Shown: positions 1-11,674 of the stretch, in pieces | Layout: every line of letters begins with the position of its first letter | Numbering within the stretch: the stretch's first letter is position 1 | Source: Streptomyces sp. ICC1 | Lineage (GTDB): Bacteria > Actinomycetota > Actinomycetes > Streptomycetales > Streptomycetaceae | Direction: 5' to 3' | Length of the DNA stretch: 64,000 bases | NCBI RefSeq assembly: GCF_003287935.1 | Contig: NZ_CP030287.1 | Coordinates: 7,384,837 to 7,448,836 of the forward strand | Made by a program: the position numbers and the translations under genes | Notes under the pieces: model-generated | Told to the model about the DNA's origin: nothing | The model's input: only the letters and a program-made list of their open reading frames with translations | Database searches by the model: none

Positions 1-852
1 ACCGGAACCGCGACCTACGAATCCCTCCGCGAACAGGCGATAGCCCTGCGCCGCGAGGGCCTCAGCCTGCGGCAGATCCGCGACCGCCTGGGCATCCACA
101 ACAACAACATCCTCAACGGCCTGGTGAAGGGCGAGCCGCCACCCGAGTGGACGAAGCGCCCGAACGCGAAGGACGACCTCCGCGACCGCGCCCGCGAACT
201 CCGCGTGCAGGGCATGACGTACGACGAGATCCAGGTCGAGCTGGGCTGCTCGAAGAGCTCGATCTCCCTCTGGGTCCGCGACCTCCCGAAACCGGAACGC
301 AAGCACCGGGCACCGGGCACCGACATGACTCGGGCACGGCAAGGCCTCAGGGAGGCTCACGAACGCCGAAAGGCCGAGTACGAGGAGACTCGCAGCGCAG
401 CACGGAAAGAGATCGGAGCCCTCACCGGGCGGGAACTGTTCATCATCGGTGTCGGCCTCTACTGGGCCGAGGGGGGCAAGACCAAGCCCCACCAGCCGCA
501 CCCGCAGATCAGCTTCACGAACAGCGACGCCGGCATGATCAAGACGTTCCTCGCGTGGCTGCGCCTCCTGGAAGTGACGGACGACCGGCTGCGGTTCACG
601 CTACAGATCCACGAAACCACCGACGTCGCCAACGCGGAGCAGTACTGGATCGACACCGTGGGGCTCGACGCGTCCCACTTCGGCAAAACCACGCTCAAAC
701 GGCACACCCCCCTCACGAACCGTAAGAACACGGGCGACACGTACCGGGGTTGCCTCACCGTGCGCGTCCTCAAGGGCTCCGATCTTTATCGTCGCATCGA
801 GGGCGCATGGTGCGGCATAGTAGGAGCCGTTGAGTCGACCAGGAGGGCGTAA
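1..852 (+). CDS. HTH / LAGLIDADG-like hypothetical protein, 5' end outside window
   Basis: The reading frame is open from base 1 to the TAA at 850-852, so the start lies upstream. The visible 283 residues begin with two short resolvase-type helix-turn-helix segments (EGLSLRQIRDRLGI, then GMTYDEIQVELGCSKSSIS). A segment containing GLYWAEGGK and FTNSDAGMIKTFLAWL follows; this is the pattern of the degenerate LAGLIDADG-like fold. Such proteins bind DNA and some derive from homing endonucleases, but no activity can be claimed here. The gene ends 23 bases before tRNA-Gln. An internal ATG at 124 exists, but coding sequence clearly continues upstream of it. Confidence 0.75.
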   Translation, partial: TGTATYESLREQAIALRREGLSLRQIRDRLGIHNNNILNGLVKGEPPPEWTKRPNAKDDLRDRARELRVQGMTYDEIQVELGCSKSSISLWVRDLPKPERKHRAPGTDMTRARQGLREAHERRKAEYEETRSAARKEIGALTGRELFIIGVGLYWAEGGKTKPHQPHPQISFTNSDAGMIKTFLAWLRLLEVTDDRLRFTLQIHETTDVANAEQYWIDTVGLDASHFGKTTLKRHTPLTNRKNTGDTYRGCLTVRVLKGSDLYRRIEGAWCGIVGAVESTRRA

Positions 853-875
853 TGTCCGACTTGGTCGAAATGTAG

Positions 876-947
876 TCCCCTGTGGTGTAATCGGCAGCAC
901 TGGGACCTTTGGAGTCCTATGTCCGGGTTCGAGTCCTGGCAGGGGAG
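876..947 (+). tRNA. tRNA-Gln (anticodon UUG)
   Basis: This is a 72-base cloverleaf. The acceptor arm TCCCCTG (876-882) pairs perfectly with CAGGGGA (940-946), and the discriminator base is G947. The anticodon stem GGGAC/GTCCT encloses the loop CTTTGGA, with anticodon TTG at 909-911. The T-arm contains GGTTCGAGTCC. CCA is not encoded. It lies between the LAGLIDADG-like gene and glmU. Confidence 0.96.
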
Positions 948-1057
948 CGCTGCGAGCCGGGGCCCTGACCGCGATGGTCAGGGCCCTACCTCGTTTAGGG
1001 CCCCAAACGCCCCGGTATCCTTCACGGGTCCACCACCCGAAGCCGAAGGGCACACCC

Positions 1058-2506
1058 GTGAGCGCCAACCGCCCGGCAGCCGTCGTCGTACTCGCAGCGG
1101 GTGAAGGCACCCGCATGAAGTCGGCCACACCCAAGGTTCTCCACGAGATCAGCGGGCGCTCGCTCGTCGGTCACGTCGTCGCCGCCTCCCGCGAACTGGA
1201 CCCCGCGCACCTCGTCGTCGTCGTCGGCCACGCCCGCGAGCAGGTCACCGCGCACCTCGCCACCGTCGACGCCGACGTCCGCACCGCGGTCCAGTACGAG
1301 CAGAACGGCACCGGGCACGCCGTCCGGATGGCCCTCGAAGAGCTCGGCGACCGGCCGGCCGGGACCGTGGTCGTCGTCTGCGGCGACACCCCGCTGCTGA
1401 CCGGCGAGACGCTGGCCGCGCTGACGGCGACGCACGAGGCCGACGGCAACGCCGTCACCGTGCTGACCGCCGAGGTGCCCGACTCCACCGGCTACGGCCG
1501 CATCGTCCGCGACGCGGACACCGGCGCGGTCACCGCGATCGTCGAGCACAAGGACGCCACCGACGCCCAGCGCGCGATCCGCGAGATCAACTCCGGGGTG
1601 TTCGCCTTCGACGGCGCCCTGCTCTCCGACGCCCTCGGCAAGGTCCGCACGGACAACAGCCAGGGCGAGGAGTACCTCACCGACGTGCTCGGCATCCTGC
1701 GCGAGGCCGGCCACCGCGTGGGCGCGGCCGTGGGCGCGGACCACCGGCAGATCCTCGGGATCAACAACCGGGTCCAGCTCGCGGAGGCCCGTGCGCTGCT
1801 GAACGCGCGCCTGCTGGAGCGCGCCATGCTCGCCGGCGTGACGATCGTCGACCCGGCGAGCACGCTCGTCGATGTGACGGTGACTTTCGGCCAGGACGCG
1901 ATCGTGCACCCCGGCACCCAGCTGCTCGGCACCACGCACGTCGGTGAGGAGGCCGAGGTCGGCCCCAACACCCGTCTGAAGGACACGCACGTGGGTCCGC
2001 GGGCCCGGGTGGACAACACGGTGGCGGACGGCGCGGTGGTCGGCGAGTCGGCGACCGTCGGTCCGTTCGCGTACCTGCGTCCGGGCACGAACCTGGGCGC
2101 GAAGGCCAAGGCCGGCACGTACGTGGAGATGAAGAACGCGACGATCGGCGAGGGCACCAAGGTCCCGCACCTCTCGTACGTCGGCGACGCGACGATCGGC
2201 GAGTACACGAACATCGGCGCGGCCAGCGTGTTCGTCAACTACGACGGTGAGCACAAGCACCACACGACCGTCGGCTCACACTGCAAGACGGGTTCGGACA
2301 ACATGTTTGTGGCTCCCGTCACCATCGGGGACGGCGCCTACACGGCCGCCGGGTCCGTGATCACGAAGGATGTGCCGCCCGGTGCGCTGGCCGTGGCCCG
2401 TGGCCAGCAGCGGAATATCGAGGGCTGGGTGGCCCGCAAGCGTCCGGGAAGTGCCGCTGCCACGGCGGCTCAGTCGGCGGTCCGCGAGGACTCCGGCGAA
2501 CGCTGA
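1058..2506 (+). CDS. glmU: Bifunctional UDP-GlcNAc pyrophosphorylase / GlcN-1-P acetyltransferase
   Basis: GlmU acetylates glucosamine-1-phosphate and then uridylylates it, giving UDP-GlcNAc for peptidoglycan. The 482-residue product starts at GTG 1058, preceded by GAAGGG at 1045-1050; longer readings run into the tRNA. The nucleotidyltransferase signature LAAGEGTRMKSATPKVLHE is at residues 12-30. The C-terminal half is a left-handed beta-helix of hexapeptide repeats (VGPFAYLRPG, YVEMKNATIGEG, NYDGEHKHHTTVG). Length and domain order are normal for the family. prs follows 133 bases later, an arrangement common in streptomycetes. Confidence 0.97.
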   Translation: MSANRPAAVVVLAAGEGTRMKSATPKVLHEISGRSLVGHVVAASRELDPAHLVVVVGHAREQVTAHLATVDADVRTAVQYEQNGTGHAVRMALEELGDRPAGTVVVVCGDTPLLTGETLAALTATHEADGNAVTVLTAEVPDSTGYGRIVRDADTGAVTAIVEHKDATDAQRAIREINSGVFAFDGALLSDALGKVRTDNSQGEEYLTDVLGILREAGHRVGAAVGADHRQILGINNRVQLAEARALLNARLLERAMLAGVTIVDPASTLVDVTVTFGQDAIVHPGTQLLGTTHVGEEAEVGPNTRLKDTHVGPRARVDNTVADGAVVGESATVGPFAYLRPGTNLGAKAKAGTYVEMKNATIGEGTKVPHLSYVGDATIGEYTNIGAASVFVNYDGEHKHHTTVGSHCKTGSDNMFVAPVTIGDGAYTAAGSVITKDVPPGALAVARGQQRNIEGWVARKRPGSAAATAAQSAVREDSGER

Positions 2507-2639
2507 GGTGAACTGACCGGAAACGGCTACGCCCGAGACGGCGTACCGTGATAGGTGCACGCAATTCGGCTGGCTCACCGTGTGCGGGACGGACGCACAT
2601 GGGGGCGAGCAGCTTTCCCACGTCTGAGGAGACAGTGCT

Positions 2640-3617
2640 GTGACCGGGATCAAGACGACCGGCGAGAAGAAGCTGATGCTCTTCTCCGGCCGCGCCCACC
2701 CCGAGCTGGCCGAGGAGGTCGCGCACCAGCTCGGTGTCGGCCTCGTGCCGACCAAGGCTTTCGACTTCGCGAACGGCGAGATCTACGTCCGTTTCCAGGA
2801 GTCTGCTCGTGGCGCGGACTGCTTCCTGATCCAGAGCCACACGGCTCCGATCAACAAGTGGATCATGGAGCAGCTGATCATGATCGACGCGCTCAAGCGC
2901 GCGTCGGCACGCTCCATCACCGTGATCGTCCCGTCCTACGGGTACGCCCGTCAGGACAAGAAGCACAAGGGCCGCGAGCCGATCTCGGCCCGTCTGGTCG
3001 CGGACCTGCTGAAGACCGCGGGTGCCGACCGCATCCTGACGGTGGACCTGCACACGGACCAGATCCAGGGTTTCTTCGACGGCCCGGTCGACCACCTTTC
3101 GGCCCTGTCGGTCCTCGCGGACTACGTCGGTGCCAAGGTCGACCGCTCCAAGCTGACGATCGTCTCCCCGGACGCCGGCCGCGTTCGCGTCGCCGACCGC
3201 TGGTGCGACCGTCTGGACGCGCCGCTGGCTATCGTCCACAAGCGCCGTGACAAGGACGTCGCCAACCAGGTGACCGTCCACGAGGTCGTCGGTGAGGTCA
3301 AGGGCCGCGTCTGCGTCCTGGTCGACGACATGATCGACACGGGTGGCACGATCTGCGCCGCCGCCGACGCGCTCTTCGCGCACGGCGCGGAGGACGTCAT
3401 CGTGACGGCCACGCACGGCATCCTGTCGGGCCCGGCGGCGGACCGCCTGAAGAACTCCAAGGTCAGCGAGTTCGTGTTCACGAACACCCTGCCGGACCCG
3501 TCCGACCTGGAGCTCGACAAGATCACGGTGCTGTCGATCGCCCCGATGATCGCGCGCGCGGTGCGCGAGGTCTTCGAGGACGGCTCGGTCACCAGTCTCT
3601 TCGAAGAGCAGCAGTAG
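2640..3617 (+). CDS. prs: Ribose-phosphate pyrophosphokinase
   Basis: Makes PRPP from ribose-5-phosphate and ATP for nucleotide, His and Trp synthesis. The 325-residue product starts at GTG 2640 with GAGGAGA at 2626-2632 as ribosome binding site. Diagnostic segments are the ATP-site stretch SYGYARQDKKHKGREPISA, the metal-binding VDLHTDQIQGFF and the PRPP-binding loop VLVDDMIDTGGT. Length matches class I enzymes. A hairpin with a T-run follows at 3664-3725. Confidence 0.96.
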   Translation: MTGIKTTGEKKLMLFSGRAHPELAEEVAHQLGVGLVPTKAFDFANGEIYVRFQESARGADCFLIQSHTAPINKWIMEQLIMIDALKRASARSITVIVPSYGYARQDKKHKGREPISARLVADLLKTAGADRILTVDLHTDQIQGFFDGPVDHLSALSVLADYVGAKVDRSKLTIVSPDAGRVRVADRWCDRLDAPLAIVHKRRDKDVANQVTVHEVVGEVKGRVCVLVDDMIDTGGTICAAADALFAHGAEDVIVTATHGILSGPAADRLKNSKVSEFVFTNTLPDPSDLELDKITVLSIAPMIARAVREVFEDGSVTSLFEEQQ

Positions 3618-3660
3618 GGCAGTAGGGCGGCAGGCACGTCCGCACTGCGCTAGATCCTTT

Positions 3661-3689
3661 TTGGGTACGGCCTTCCCGCCGGGTACACT
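3661..3689 (+). promoter_or_regulatory. Probable rplY promoter inside the prs terminator stem-loop
   Basis: TTGGGT (3661-3666) and TACACT (3684-3689) are separated by 17 bases, a good vegetative-type spacing. The -35 overlaps the 5' arm of the prs terminator and the -10 is in its loop. Transcription would start near 3696-3700, giving an rplY leader of about 130 bases. This is read from sequence only. Confidence 0.5.
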
Positions 3690-3725
3690 CCTTGAGTTGC
3701 TCGGCGAGGGAGGCCGTACCTGTTT
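3664..3725 (+). terminator. Intrinsic terminator-like hairpin after prs
   Basis: GGTACGGCCT (3664-3673) is perfectly complementary to AGGCCGTACC (3711-3720). The stem can extend inward through CCC/GGG and GCCG/CGGC, and TGTTTTT follows. It probably ends prs transcripts, and its 3' half would be the first transcribed part of an rplY mRNA. Confidence 0.7.
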
Positions 3726-3826
3726 TTCACGGGTGCGGATGCTCCGTTATCGACGCGCTCTTCGTAGCAGGCCGTGTTCCGGCCGGGTGACTGTCGTCCA
3801 TTTCCGTCACCCCACGAGGAGTGAGC

Positions 3827-4408
3827 ATGTCCGAGATCAAGCTTGCCGCGCAGGTCCGCGAGTCCTTCGGCAAGGGCTCTGCCCGCCAGGCCCGTCGTGA
3901 CGCCCTGACCCCCGCGGTCATCTACGGCCACGGCACCGAGCCGAAGCACGTCAACGTCGACGCCCACGCCCTGCAGCTGGCGCTCCGCACCCCGAACGTC
4001 CTGCTCTCCCTGGACATCGCGGGCGGCGGCACCGAGCTGGTCATCCCGAAGGCCGTGCAGAAGCACCCGCTGAAGCGTTCGATCTCCCACGTCGACTTCC
4101 TGATCGTCAAGAAGGGCGAGAAGGTCACCGTCGACGTCGCGATCGTCACCGAGGGCGAGCTGGCCCCGGGCGGCAACATGCTGGAGACCCTCCAGAACAC
4201 CATCTCCGTCGAGGCCGAGGCCACGCACATCCCGACCGAGGTCACCGTCTCGATCGCGGGCCTGGAGGCCGGTGCCACCATCACCGCCAAGGACCTGGTC
4301 CTCCCGGCGGGCACCACCCTGGCCGTCGACGGCGACATCGCCGTCCTGCAGGTCATCGGTGCGCAGGGCGAGGAGCCGGCCGCCGACGCCGCGGGCACCG
4401 AGGCCTGA
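3827..4408 (+). CDS. rplY: 50S ribosomal protein L25 / general stress protein Ctc
   Basis: The long form of L25 binds 5S rRNA through its N-terminal domain and carries a C-terminal TL5/Ctc domain. The product is 193 residues from ATG 3827, with CGAGGAG at 3815-3821; a GTG two codons upstream overlaps the Shine-Dalgarno and is less likely. The N-terminal segment [20 protein letters not shown] and the internal [15 protein letters not shown] are typical. The acidic Ala/Glu-rich tail is common in actinobacterial copies. The gene is bracketed by hairpins at 3664-3720 and 4439-4479. Confidence 0.95.
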   Translation: MSEIKLAAQVRESFGKGSARQARRDALTPAVIYGHGTEPKHVNVDAHALQLALRTPNVLLSLDIAGGGTELVIPKAVQKHPLKRSISHVDFLIVKKGEKVTVDVAIVTEGELAPGGNMLETLQNTISVEAEATHIPTEVTVSIAGLEAGATITAKDLVLPAGTTLAVDGDIAVLQVIGAQGEEPAADAAGTEA

Positions 4409-4438
4409 GCCTCACCCCCCTCTCTCAGCACTTGCTGA

Positions 4439-4479
4439 ACGACCGCCGTCCGGCTCCACTGGAGCGGGACGGCGGTCGT
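4439..4479 (+). terminator. Strong hairpin between rplY and pth
   Basis: ACGACCGCCGTCC (4439-4451) pairs with GGACGGCGGTCGT (4467-4479). After one G-G mismatch the stem continues with GCTCC/GGAGC and an ACT loop. There is no T-run, as is usual for Streptomyces terminators. It lies 30 bases after the rplY stop and 20 before the pth start, so it could also attenuate read-through. Confidence 0.75.
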
Positions 4480-4499
4480 CTTCGTATAAGGAGCTTTTG

Positions 4500-5090
4500 A
4501 TGTCGGACGACGCGGCGCCCTGGCTGATCGTGGGCCTCGGGAATCCGGGTGCGGAGTACGCGGGCAACCGCCACAACATCGGTTTCATGGTGGCGGACCT
4601 GCTGGCGGAGCGGATGGGCGGGAAGTTCAAGGCGCACAAGGCCCGTGCGCAGGTGCTGGAGGGCCGCATGGGTCCGCCGGGGCCGGCGAACCGGCGGGTG
4701 GTGCTGGCGAAGCCGCTGTCGTTCATGAACCTGTCCGGTGGTCCGGTGACGGCGCTGCGGGACTTCTACAAGGTGCCGCCGGAGCGGATCGTGGCGGTCC
4801 ACGACGAGCTGGACATCGACTATCCGACGCTGCGGCTGAAGCTGGGCGGCGGGGACAACGGCCACAACGGTCTGAAGTCGATGACGAAGTCGATGGGGCC
4901 GGACTACCACCGGGTGCGCTGCGGCATCGGGCGGCCGCCCGGCCGGATGCAGGTCGCGGACTTCGTGCTGAAGGACTTCTCCTCGACGGAGCGCAAGGAG
5001 TTGGACTGGTTCGTGGACCGGTCGGCGGACGCGGTGGAGTGTCTGGTCCAGGAGGGTCTGGAGCGGGCGCAGTCCACGTACAACAGTTAG
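4500..5090 (+). CDS. pth: Peptidyl-tRNA hydrolase
   Basis: Releases peptides from prematurely dissociated peptidyl-tRNAs. The product is 196 residues from ATG 4500, with AAGGAGC 5-6 bases upstream. The family signature [20 protein letters not shown] contains the catalytic His of the NRHN motif; [18 protein letters not shown] and GHNGLKS are also typical. Longer in-frame readings overlap rplY and the hairpin and are rejected. It converges on ppc across a perfect hairpin. Confidence 0.96.
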   Translation: MSDDAAPWLIVGLGNPGAEYAGNRHNIGFMVADLLAERMGGKFKAHKARAQVLEGRMGPPGPANRRVVLAKPLSFMNLSGGPVTALRDFYKVPPERIVAVHDELDIDYPTLRLKLGGGDNGHNGLKSMTKSMGPDYHRVRCGIGRPPGRMQVADFVLKDFSSTERKELDWFVDRSADAVECLVQEGLERAQSTYNS

Positions 5091-5102
5091 GCGCGGATGC
5101 GT

Positions 5103-5138
5103 GAGGGGCCCGTACACCGGTGGGTGTACGGGCCCCTC
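5103..5138. terminator. Bidirectional terminator between pth and ppc
   Basis: A perfect 16-bp stem: GAGGGGCCCGTACACC (5103-5118) pairs with GGTGTACGGGCCCCTC (5123-5138) around a 4-base loop. It lies 12 bases after each of the two convergent stop codons, so it can serve both genes. Confidence 0.9.
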
Positions 5139-5150
5139 GTGCGTGTGGTC

Positions 5151-7919
<2,769 letters not shown>

Positions 7920-8221
7920 AGGTGCGGCTCCTTGCAGTGTTTCGAGCGCTACTGGGAGGTGGGCTCCGGTTTGCGCGCGGGAGGGGAGGCCTTCCGGGGT
8001 CCTTCTCCGGCTTTCGCCGGGTGGGGTGCCCGGGGAGGGATTCCCGCAGGTGCGCAGCTCGGGCTGCCCGTGCGGACCGCGCTGTCCGACGTGACCAGGA
8101 TAGGTGGCCCGTCCTCGTGCCCCGGCCTGTGTGTCACCTGGCGGGACGGCGGTGGGGACGCACCTCAGACCGTGTGCCCAGCCCGTGGCCCCGCCCGTAA
8201 CCCCCCGCCCGCCGATTGCCG
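7920..8221. other. Intergenic region upstream of ppc
   Basis: About 300 bases between the ppc start and the stop of the transporter fusion gene, both on the minus strand. It should contain the ppc promoter and 5' leader. I see no convincing -35/-10 pair, RNA gene or conserved protein. Confidence 0.5.
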
Positions 8222-9241
8222 TCAGTCCGGGCGCAGCGCCTCCGTGAGGTGGCCGCGCAGCCTGGCGAACTCCGGGGAGGCGCGCAACGCCGTTACGTCC
8301 GTGTCCGGATCGCGGGGGAGCGGGACCGTGAGGTCCTCCACCACCCGGCCCGGTCCCGCCGCCATCACCAGCACGCGGGAGCCCAGCAGCACCGCCTCCT
8401 CGACGGAGTGCGTCACGAACAGCACCGTCGTCCCGAGCCGCCCGGCCAAGGCGCGGACCTCCTCCTGGAGGCGCTCCCGGGTCAGCGCGTCCAGGGCCGC
8501 GAACGGCTCGTCCATCAAGAGGAGTTGGGGCTCGGCCGCCAGGGCGCGGGCGAGCGCCACCCGCTGCTGCTGGCCGCCGGACAGCTCCCACGTGCGGCGC
8601 CCGGCCATCCCCGCGAGACCCACCCGCTCCAGCAACTCGGCTGTCCTTCGCGGCCGTTCGGCTCGCCGGACGTTGTGGCGGGCCAGCGCGAAGCCGAGGT
8701 TCCCGCCGACCGTACGCCAGGGGAACAGCCGCGGCTGCTGGAACACCACCCCCGCACCCCGCCCCGGGCGCGGGGCGGCGCCCCGCACCAGGGCGCTGCC
8801 CGCGGCGGGGCGGGCGAAGCCCGCGATCACGCGCAGCAGGGTGGTCTTGCCGCAGCGGACCGAGCCGATCAGCAGGCCGAGCGGGACCCCGACGAGCACC
8901 GCGTACGCGGAGCCCGTGCCGATCCGGCGCAAGCTCACGCCCAGATGCTCGACCAGCAGGTGGCCGCCGTACCCGCGCACCCCGTCGTGGGTGGTGGAGG
9001 CAAGGGCGAACTGCCGCCAGACCTCGCCCGGAGAGGGCACCAGCACCCTCGGCCACAGCTCGGCGGCCACCGCCGCCTGCCAGGCCGCGAGCAGCACGGC
9101 CAGGGCCACCAGGCGCAGCGCGCCCCAGCGGAGCGCCTCGCGCAGCCACTTCGGTGCCTCCGACGGGGCCGGTCCGGCCGGCAGTGCGGCGGGCTTCCCG
9201 GTCCCGGTCCCGGTCCCGGGCGTGGTGGTGAGCGCGGTCAC
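8222..9241 (-). pseudogene. In-frame chimera: N-terminus of sulfonate-type ABC permease fused to ABC ATPase
   Basis: One 339-residue frame begins like an SsuC-type permease: about 25 disordered residues, a first membrane helix (residues 42-60), then [12 protein letters not shown] and [12 protein letters not shown]. At residue 127 it switches to an SsuB-type ATPase at the Walker A lysine ([16 protein letters not shown]). The rest of the ATPase is complete: Q-loop [13 protein letters not shown], signature LSGGQQQR, Walker [13 protein letters not shown] and switch His in FVTHS. Most permease helices and the ATPase start, including the usual GPSG of Walker A, are missing. A deletion of roughly 0.7 kb joining two adjacent genes is the simplest explanation. 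It is unlikely to work as a transporter. GTG 9241 overlaps the upstream stop (GTGA). Confidence 0.8.
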
Positions 9242-10353
9242 GGGGCCGTCTCCCCGATCAGGGCACGCAGGCGCGGTGCGACCTCTTCGCCGACCCGGTA
9301 CGCCTCTTCGAGGTGCGGGTACCCCGACAGGACGAACTCGTCGATGCCCAGGGCCCGGTACTCCGCCAGCCGCGCGGCCACCTCCTCGTGCGAGCCGACG
9401 AGCGCCGTCCCCGCGCCCTCGCGGACCAGCCCGATGCCCGCCCACAGGTTCGGCGAGACCGTCAGGCGCGCGGCGTCCGCGATCCCGCCGTGCAGGGCCG
9501 TCATCCGGGCCTGGCCGGTGGAGTCCATCGCGGCGAACCGCGCCTGGCTCGCCCGCACCGCCGCCGGATCGAGCCCGGCGAGGATCCGGTCGGCCTCCGC
9601 CCAGGCCTCGGCGGCCGTGTCCCGGCTGATGACGTGCAGCCGCAGCCCGGAGCGCACCTGCCGTCCCGCCGCCTCCGCCCGCGCGCGCAGCCTGGCGACG
9701 CGCGTGGCCACGGCCGACGGCGGCTCGCCCCAGAGCAGTTGTACGTCGGCGTGCCGCGCGGCGACCTCCTCGGCAGCGGGCGAGGCCCCGCCGAAGTACA
9801 GCGGGACCGGGTGCCGCAACTCGGGATTTGTGAGCGCGGCCCCCTCGATGCGGAGGTGGGCGCCCTCGTGGTCGACGGCCTTGCCGTCCAGGAGGTCCCG
9901 TAGCACCGCCATCACCTCGCCGGTCCGGGCGTAGCGGTCGTCGTGTGCCAGCTGGTCGCCGTAGGCGCGCTGTTCGGCCGGGTCTCCGCCCGTCACCACG
10001 TTCAGGGCGAGCCGTCCGCCCGCGAACCGGCGGAAGGCGTCGGCCTGTTGGGCGATAAGCGTCGGGCTCGCGAACCCCGCGCGGAACGCCACGAGGAAGC
10101 CGATGCGGGTGGTGTGCTGCGCGAGGGCGGCCGTCAGGATCCACGGGTCGACGCAGCCGAGGCCCACCGGGGTCAGCAGCGAGTGGAATCCGGCCTGTTC
10201 GGCGGCGCGCGCGACCTGGGCGAGGTACGGGACGTCGGCGGGCCGGCGGGTGGCCCGGCCGCTGCGGCCCTGGACCGCGGTGACCCCGCCGGGGGCGCGG
10301 CCGTCCCCGCCGGTGGGCAGGAACCAGTGGAGCAGGAGCGGTCGTTGTGGCAT
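9238..10353 (-). CDS. ssuD: LLM-class FMNH2-dependent alkanesulfonate monooxygenase
   Basis: A 371-residue flavin-dependent luciferase-like enzyme of the SsuD group, which releases sulfite from organosulfonates during sulfur starvation. Recognisable segments are [53 protein letters not shown] and [20 protein letters not shown]. The start at ATG 10353 has only a weak GAGG upstream. The stop overlaps the start of the permease-ATPase gene (GTGA), indicating translational coupling. A cysteine-type leader peptide lies 173 bases upstream on the same strand, supporting a sulfur-scavenging role. The exact substrate is unknown, and other LLM enzymes share these motifs. Confidence 0.85.
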   Translation of the reverse strand: MPQRPLLLHWFLPTGGDGRAPGGVTAVQGRSGRATRRPADVPYLAQVARAAEQAGFHSLLTPVGLGCVDPWILTAALAQHTTRIGFLVAFRAGFASPTLIAQQADAFRRFAGGRLALNVVTGGDPAEQRAYGDQLAHDDRYARTGEVMAVLRDLLDGKAVDHEGAHLRIEGAALTNPELRHPVPLYFGGASPAAEEVAARHADVQLLWGEPPSAVATRVARLRARAEAAGRQVRSGLRLHVISRDTAAEAWAEADRILAGLDPAAVRASQARFAAMDSTGQARMTALHGGIADAARLTVSPNLWAGIGLVREGAGTALVGSHEEVAARLAEYRALGIDEFVLSGYPHLEEAYRVGEEVAPRLRALIGETAP

Positions 10354-10526
10354 GGGAGGAGACCTCGTCGGGGCAGCATGACGCGGACCACCGCACAGGG
10401 GGTGGCACGTGTCACGGAAGGCAGGAGGACGGGCGGGCGAACGCGAGGGGGGAGGGGACCGCGGGAGTCAGCGTGGAGCCGGGCGCGGAATCGTCCGTAC
10501 GGAGTCAGGAACGGCGGATCGGAGGA

Positions 10527-10622
10527 TCAACAGCCGTGCGTACGGAAGGCGGCGGCCCGACAGAGCATGGTCGACACGCGCGGCAGATCCACGTGACGGC
10601 GCGAGGTGAGTACGGGGGCCAT
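10527..10622 (-). CDS. Sulfur-locus leader peptide (31 residues)
   Basis: A short open frame from ATG 10622 to TGA 10527, with AGGA 8 bases upstream. The product begins MAPVLTSRRHVDLPRVST and ends in Cys, with another Cys at residue 21. The core SRRHVDL...R...C recurs in actinobacterial peptides encoded upstream of sulfur and cysteine genes, where ribosome stalling at Cys codons is thought to sense cysteine. It precedes the SsuD-like gene on the same strand. I found no convincing mutually exclusive hairpins in the 173-base gap, so the mechanism is inferred. Confidence 0.8.
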   Translation of the reverse strand: MAPVLTSRRHVDLPRVSTMLCRAAAFRTHGC

Positions 10623-10711
10623 GGGCGCATCCTGTCGGTGTGCGGTGGGTATCGACAAGCACGGTCCGGATGTTGGACGAAATCGTTCCGAATGGCGGGC
10701 AGGGGGCCCGT

Positions 10712-11548
10712 CTAGGCCGGGCGCTTCCGGAGCTCCTCGCGGCGCCGCAGCAGCTCGGCGGTGGCCGCGTCGGCCGGCAGGAAGGCCTCGAGGTGCAGCT
10801 CGGCCAGGGTCACGTCGACGGCCGTGGCGAAGGAGGTCAGCGTGGTCAGCAGCCTCAGCTCGCCGTCCGCGGAGCGCAGCCGCAGCGGCACGGCGAAGCC
10901 GAGGTGCCCGGCCTGGTCCGGGACGGCGGCCGGCAGGTAGCCGGTCAGCTCCTCGACCAGCAGGTCGAGGCCGGGATCCGGATGGGCCGCCGACCGGGCC
11001 CGCAGCCCCTCCGTGATGTGCCGCCCCCACGCCGCCGCGTTGACCACGCGCGGCCCCATGCCCTGCGGATGCAGGGCGAGTCTCAGCACGTTCACGGGCG
11101 GTTCGAGCAGGTGCGCGGCGGCGCCCTCGGTGAGGAGGTCGAACGCGGCGTTCGCCAGGACGAGTTCCCCGCGCGGGCCGGCCACCACCGCCGGATACGG
11201 CAGGTGGCCGGTCAGGATGGACCGCAGCGCCTCCATGGCCGGCTCGACTGCCTCCGCGTCCCGCGCCGACTCGGCGTACAGGGGTGCGTAACCGGCGCTC
11301 AGCAGAAGGGCGTTGCGCTCCCGCAGGGTCAGCCCGAGGGATTCGGCGAGCCGTACCACCATCGCCCGCCCCGGCACCGAGCGGCCGCTCTCGATGAAGC
11401 TGAGGTGGCGCTGGGTGGTCCCGGCGAGCGTGGCCAGCTCCAGCTGGCTCATGCGCCGCAGCGACCTGCGCCGGCGCATCTCGCGGGCGAACGGGGAGGG
11501 CCCTGGGGAGGAGGCCGGGGCGGTCGAGGCGGCAGCGGTGGTGGCCAT
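10712..11548 (-). CDS. XRE-family regulator with MmyB-like ligand domain
   Basis: A 278-residue protein. The helix-turn-helix at about residues 20-75 (SQLELATLAGTTQRHLSFIE) is followed by a MmyB-type domain (YPAVVAGPRGELVLANAAF; LGFAVPLRLRSADGELRLL) that in related proteins binds fatty-acid-like ligands. ATG 11548 has AAAGGGG just upstream. It is divergent from the dehydrogenase at 11675, which it probably regulates, since this regulator/dehydrogenase pairing is common. The Ala/Ser-rich N-terminus may be untranslated or disordered. Confidence 0.88.
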   Translation of the reverse strand: MATTAAASTAPASSPGPSPFAREMRRRRSLRRMSQLELATLAGTTQRHLSFIESGRSVPGRAMVVRLAESLGLTLRERNALLLSAGYAPLYAESARDAEAVEPAMEALRSILTGHLPYPAVVAGPRGELVLANAAFDLLTEGAAAHLLEPPVNVLRLALHPQGMGPRVVNAAAWGRHITEGLRARSAAHPDPGLDLLVEELTGYLPAAVPDQAGHLGFAVPLRLRSADGELRLLTTLTSFATAVDVTLAELHLEAFLPADAATAELLRRREELRKRPA

Positions 11549-11674
11549 GACCCCTTTCTAACCCCCGGCCCGGCGGAGCCCGCCATTCCCCGGAGGGAAT
11601 TGCCGCGCGTGTCCGGGCACCGGAGCATCGGCGTCATCGGGACATCGGGACATCGGGACCATCTGGAGGCGAAG

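Noticed and set aside
10354..10526. Transcription attenuator between leader peptide and ssuD-like gene
   Set aside because: Only short stems such as CCACC/GGTGG are seen; no strong terminator with an alternative fold could be shown by eye.
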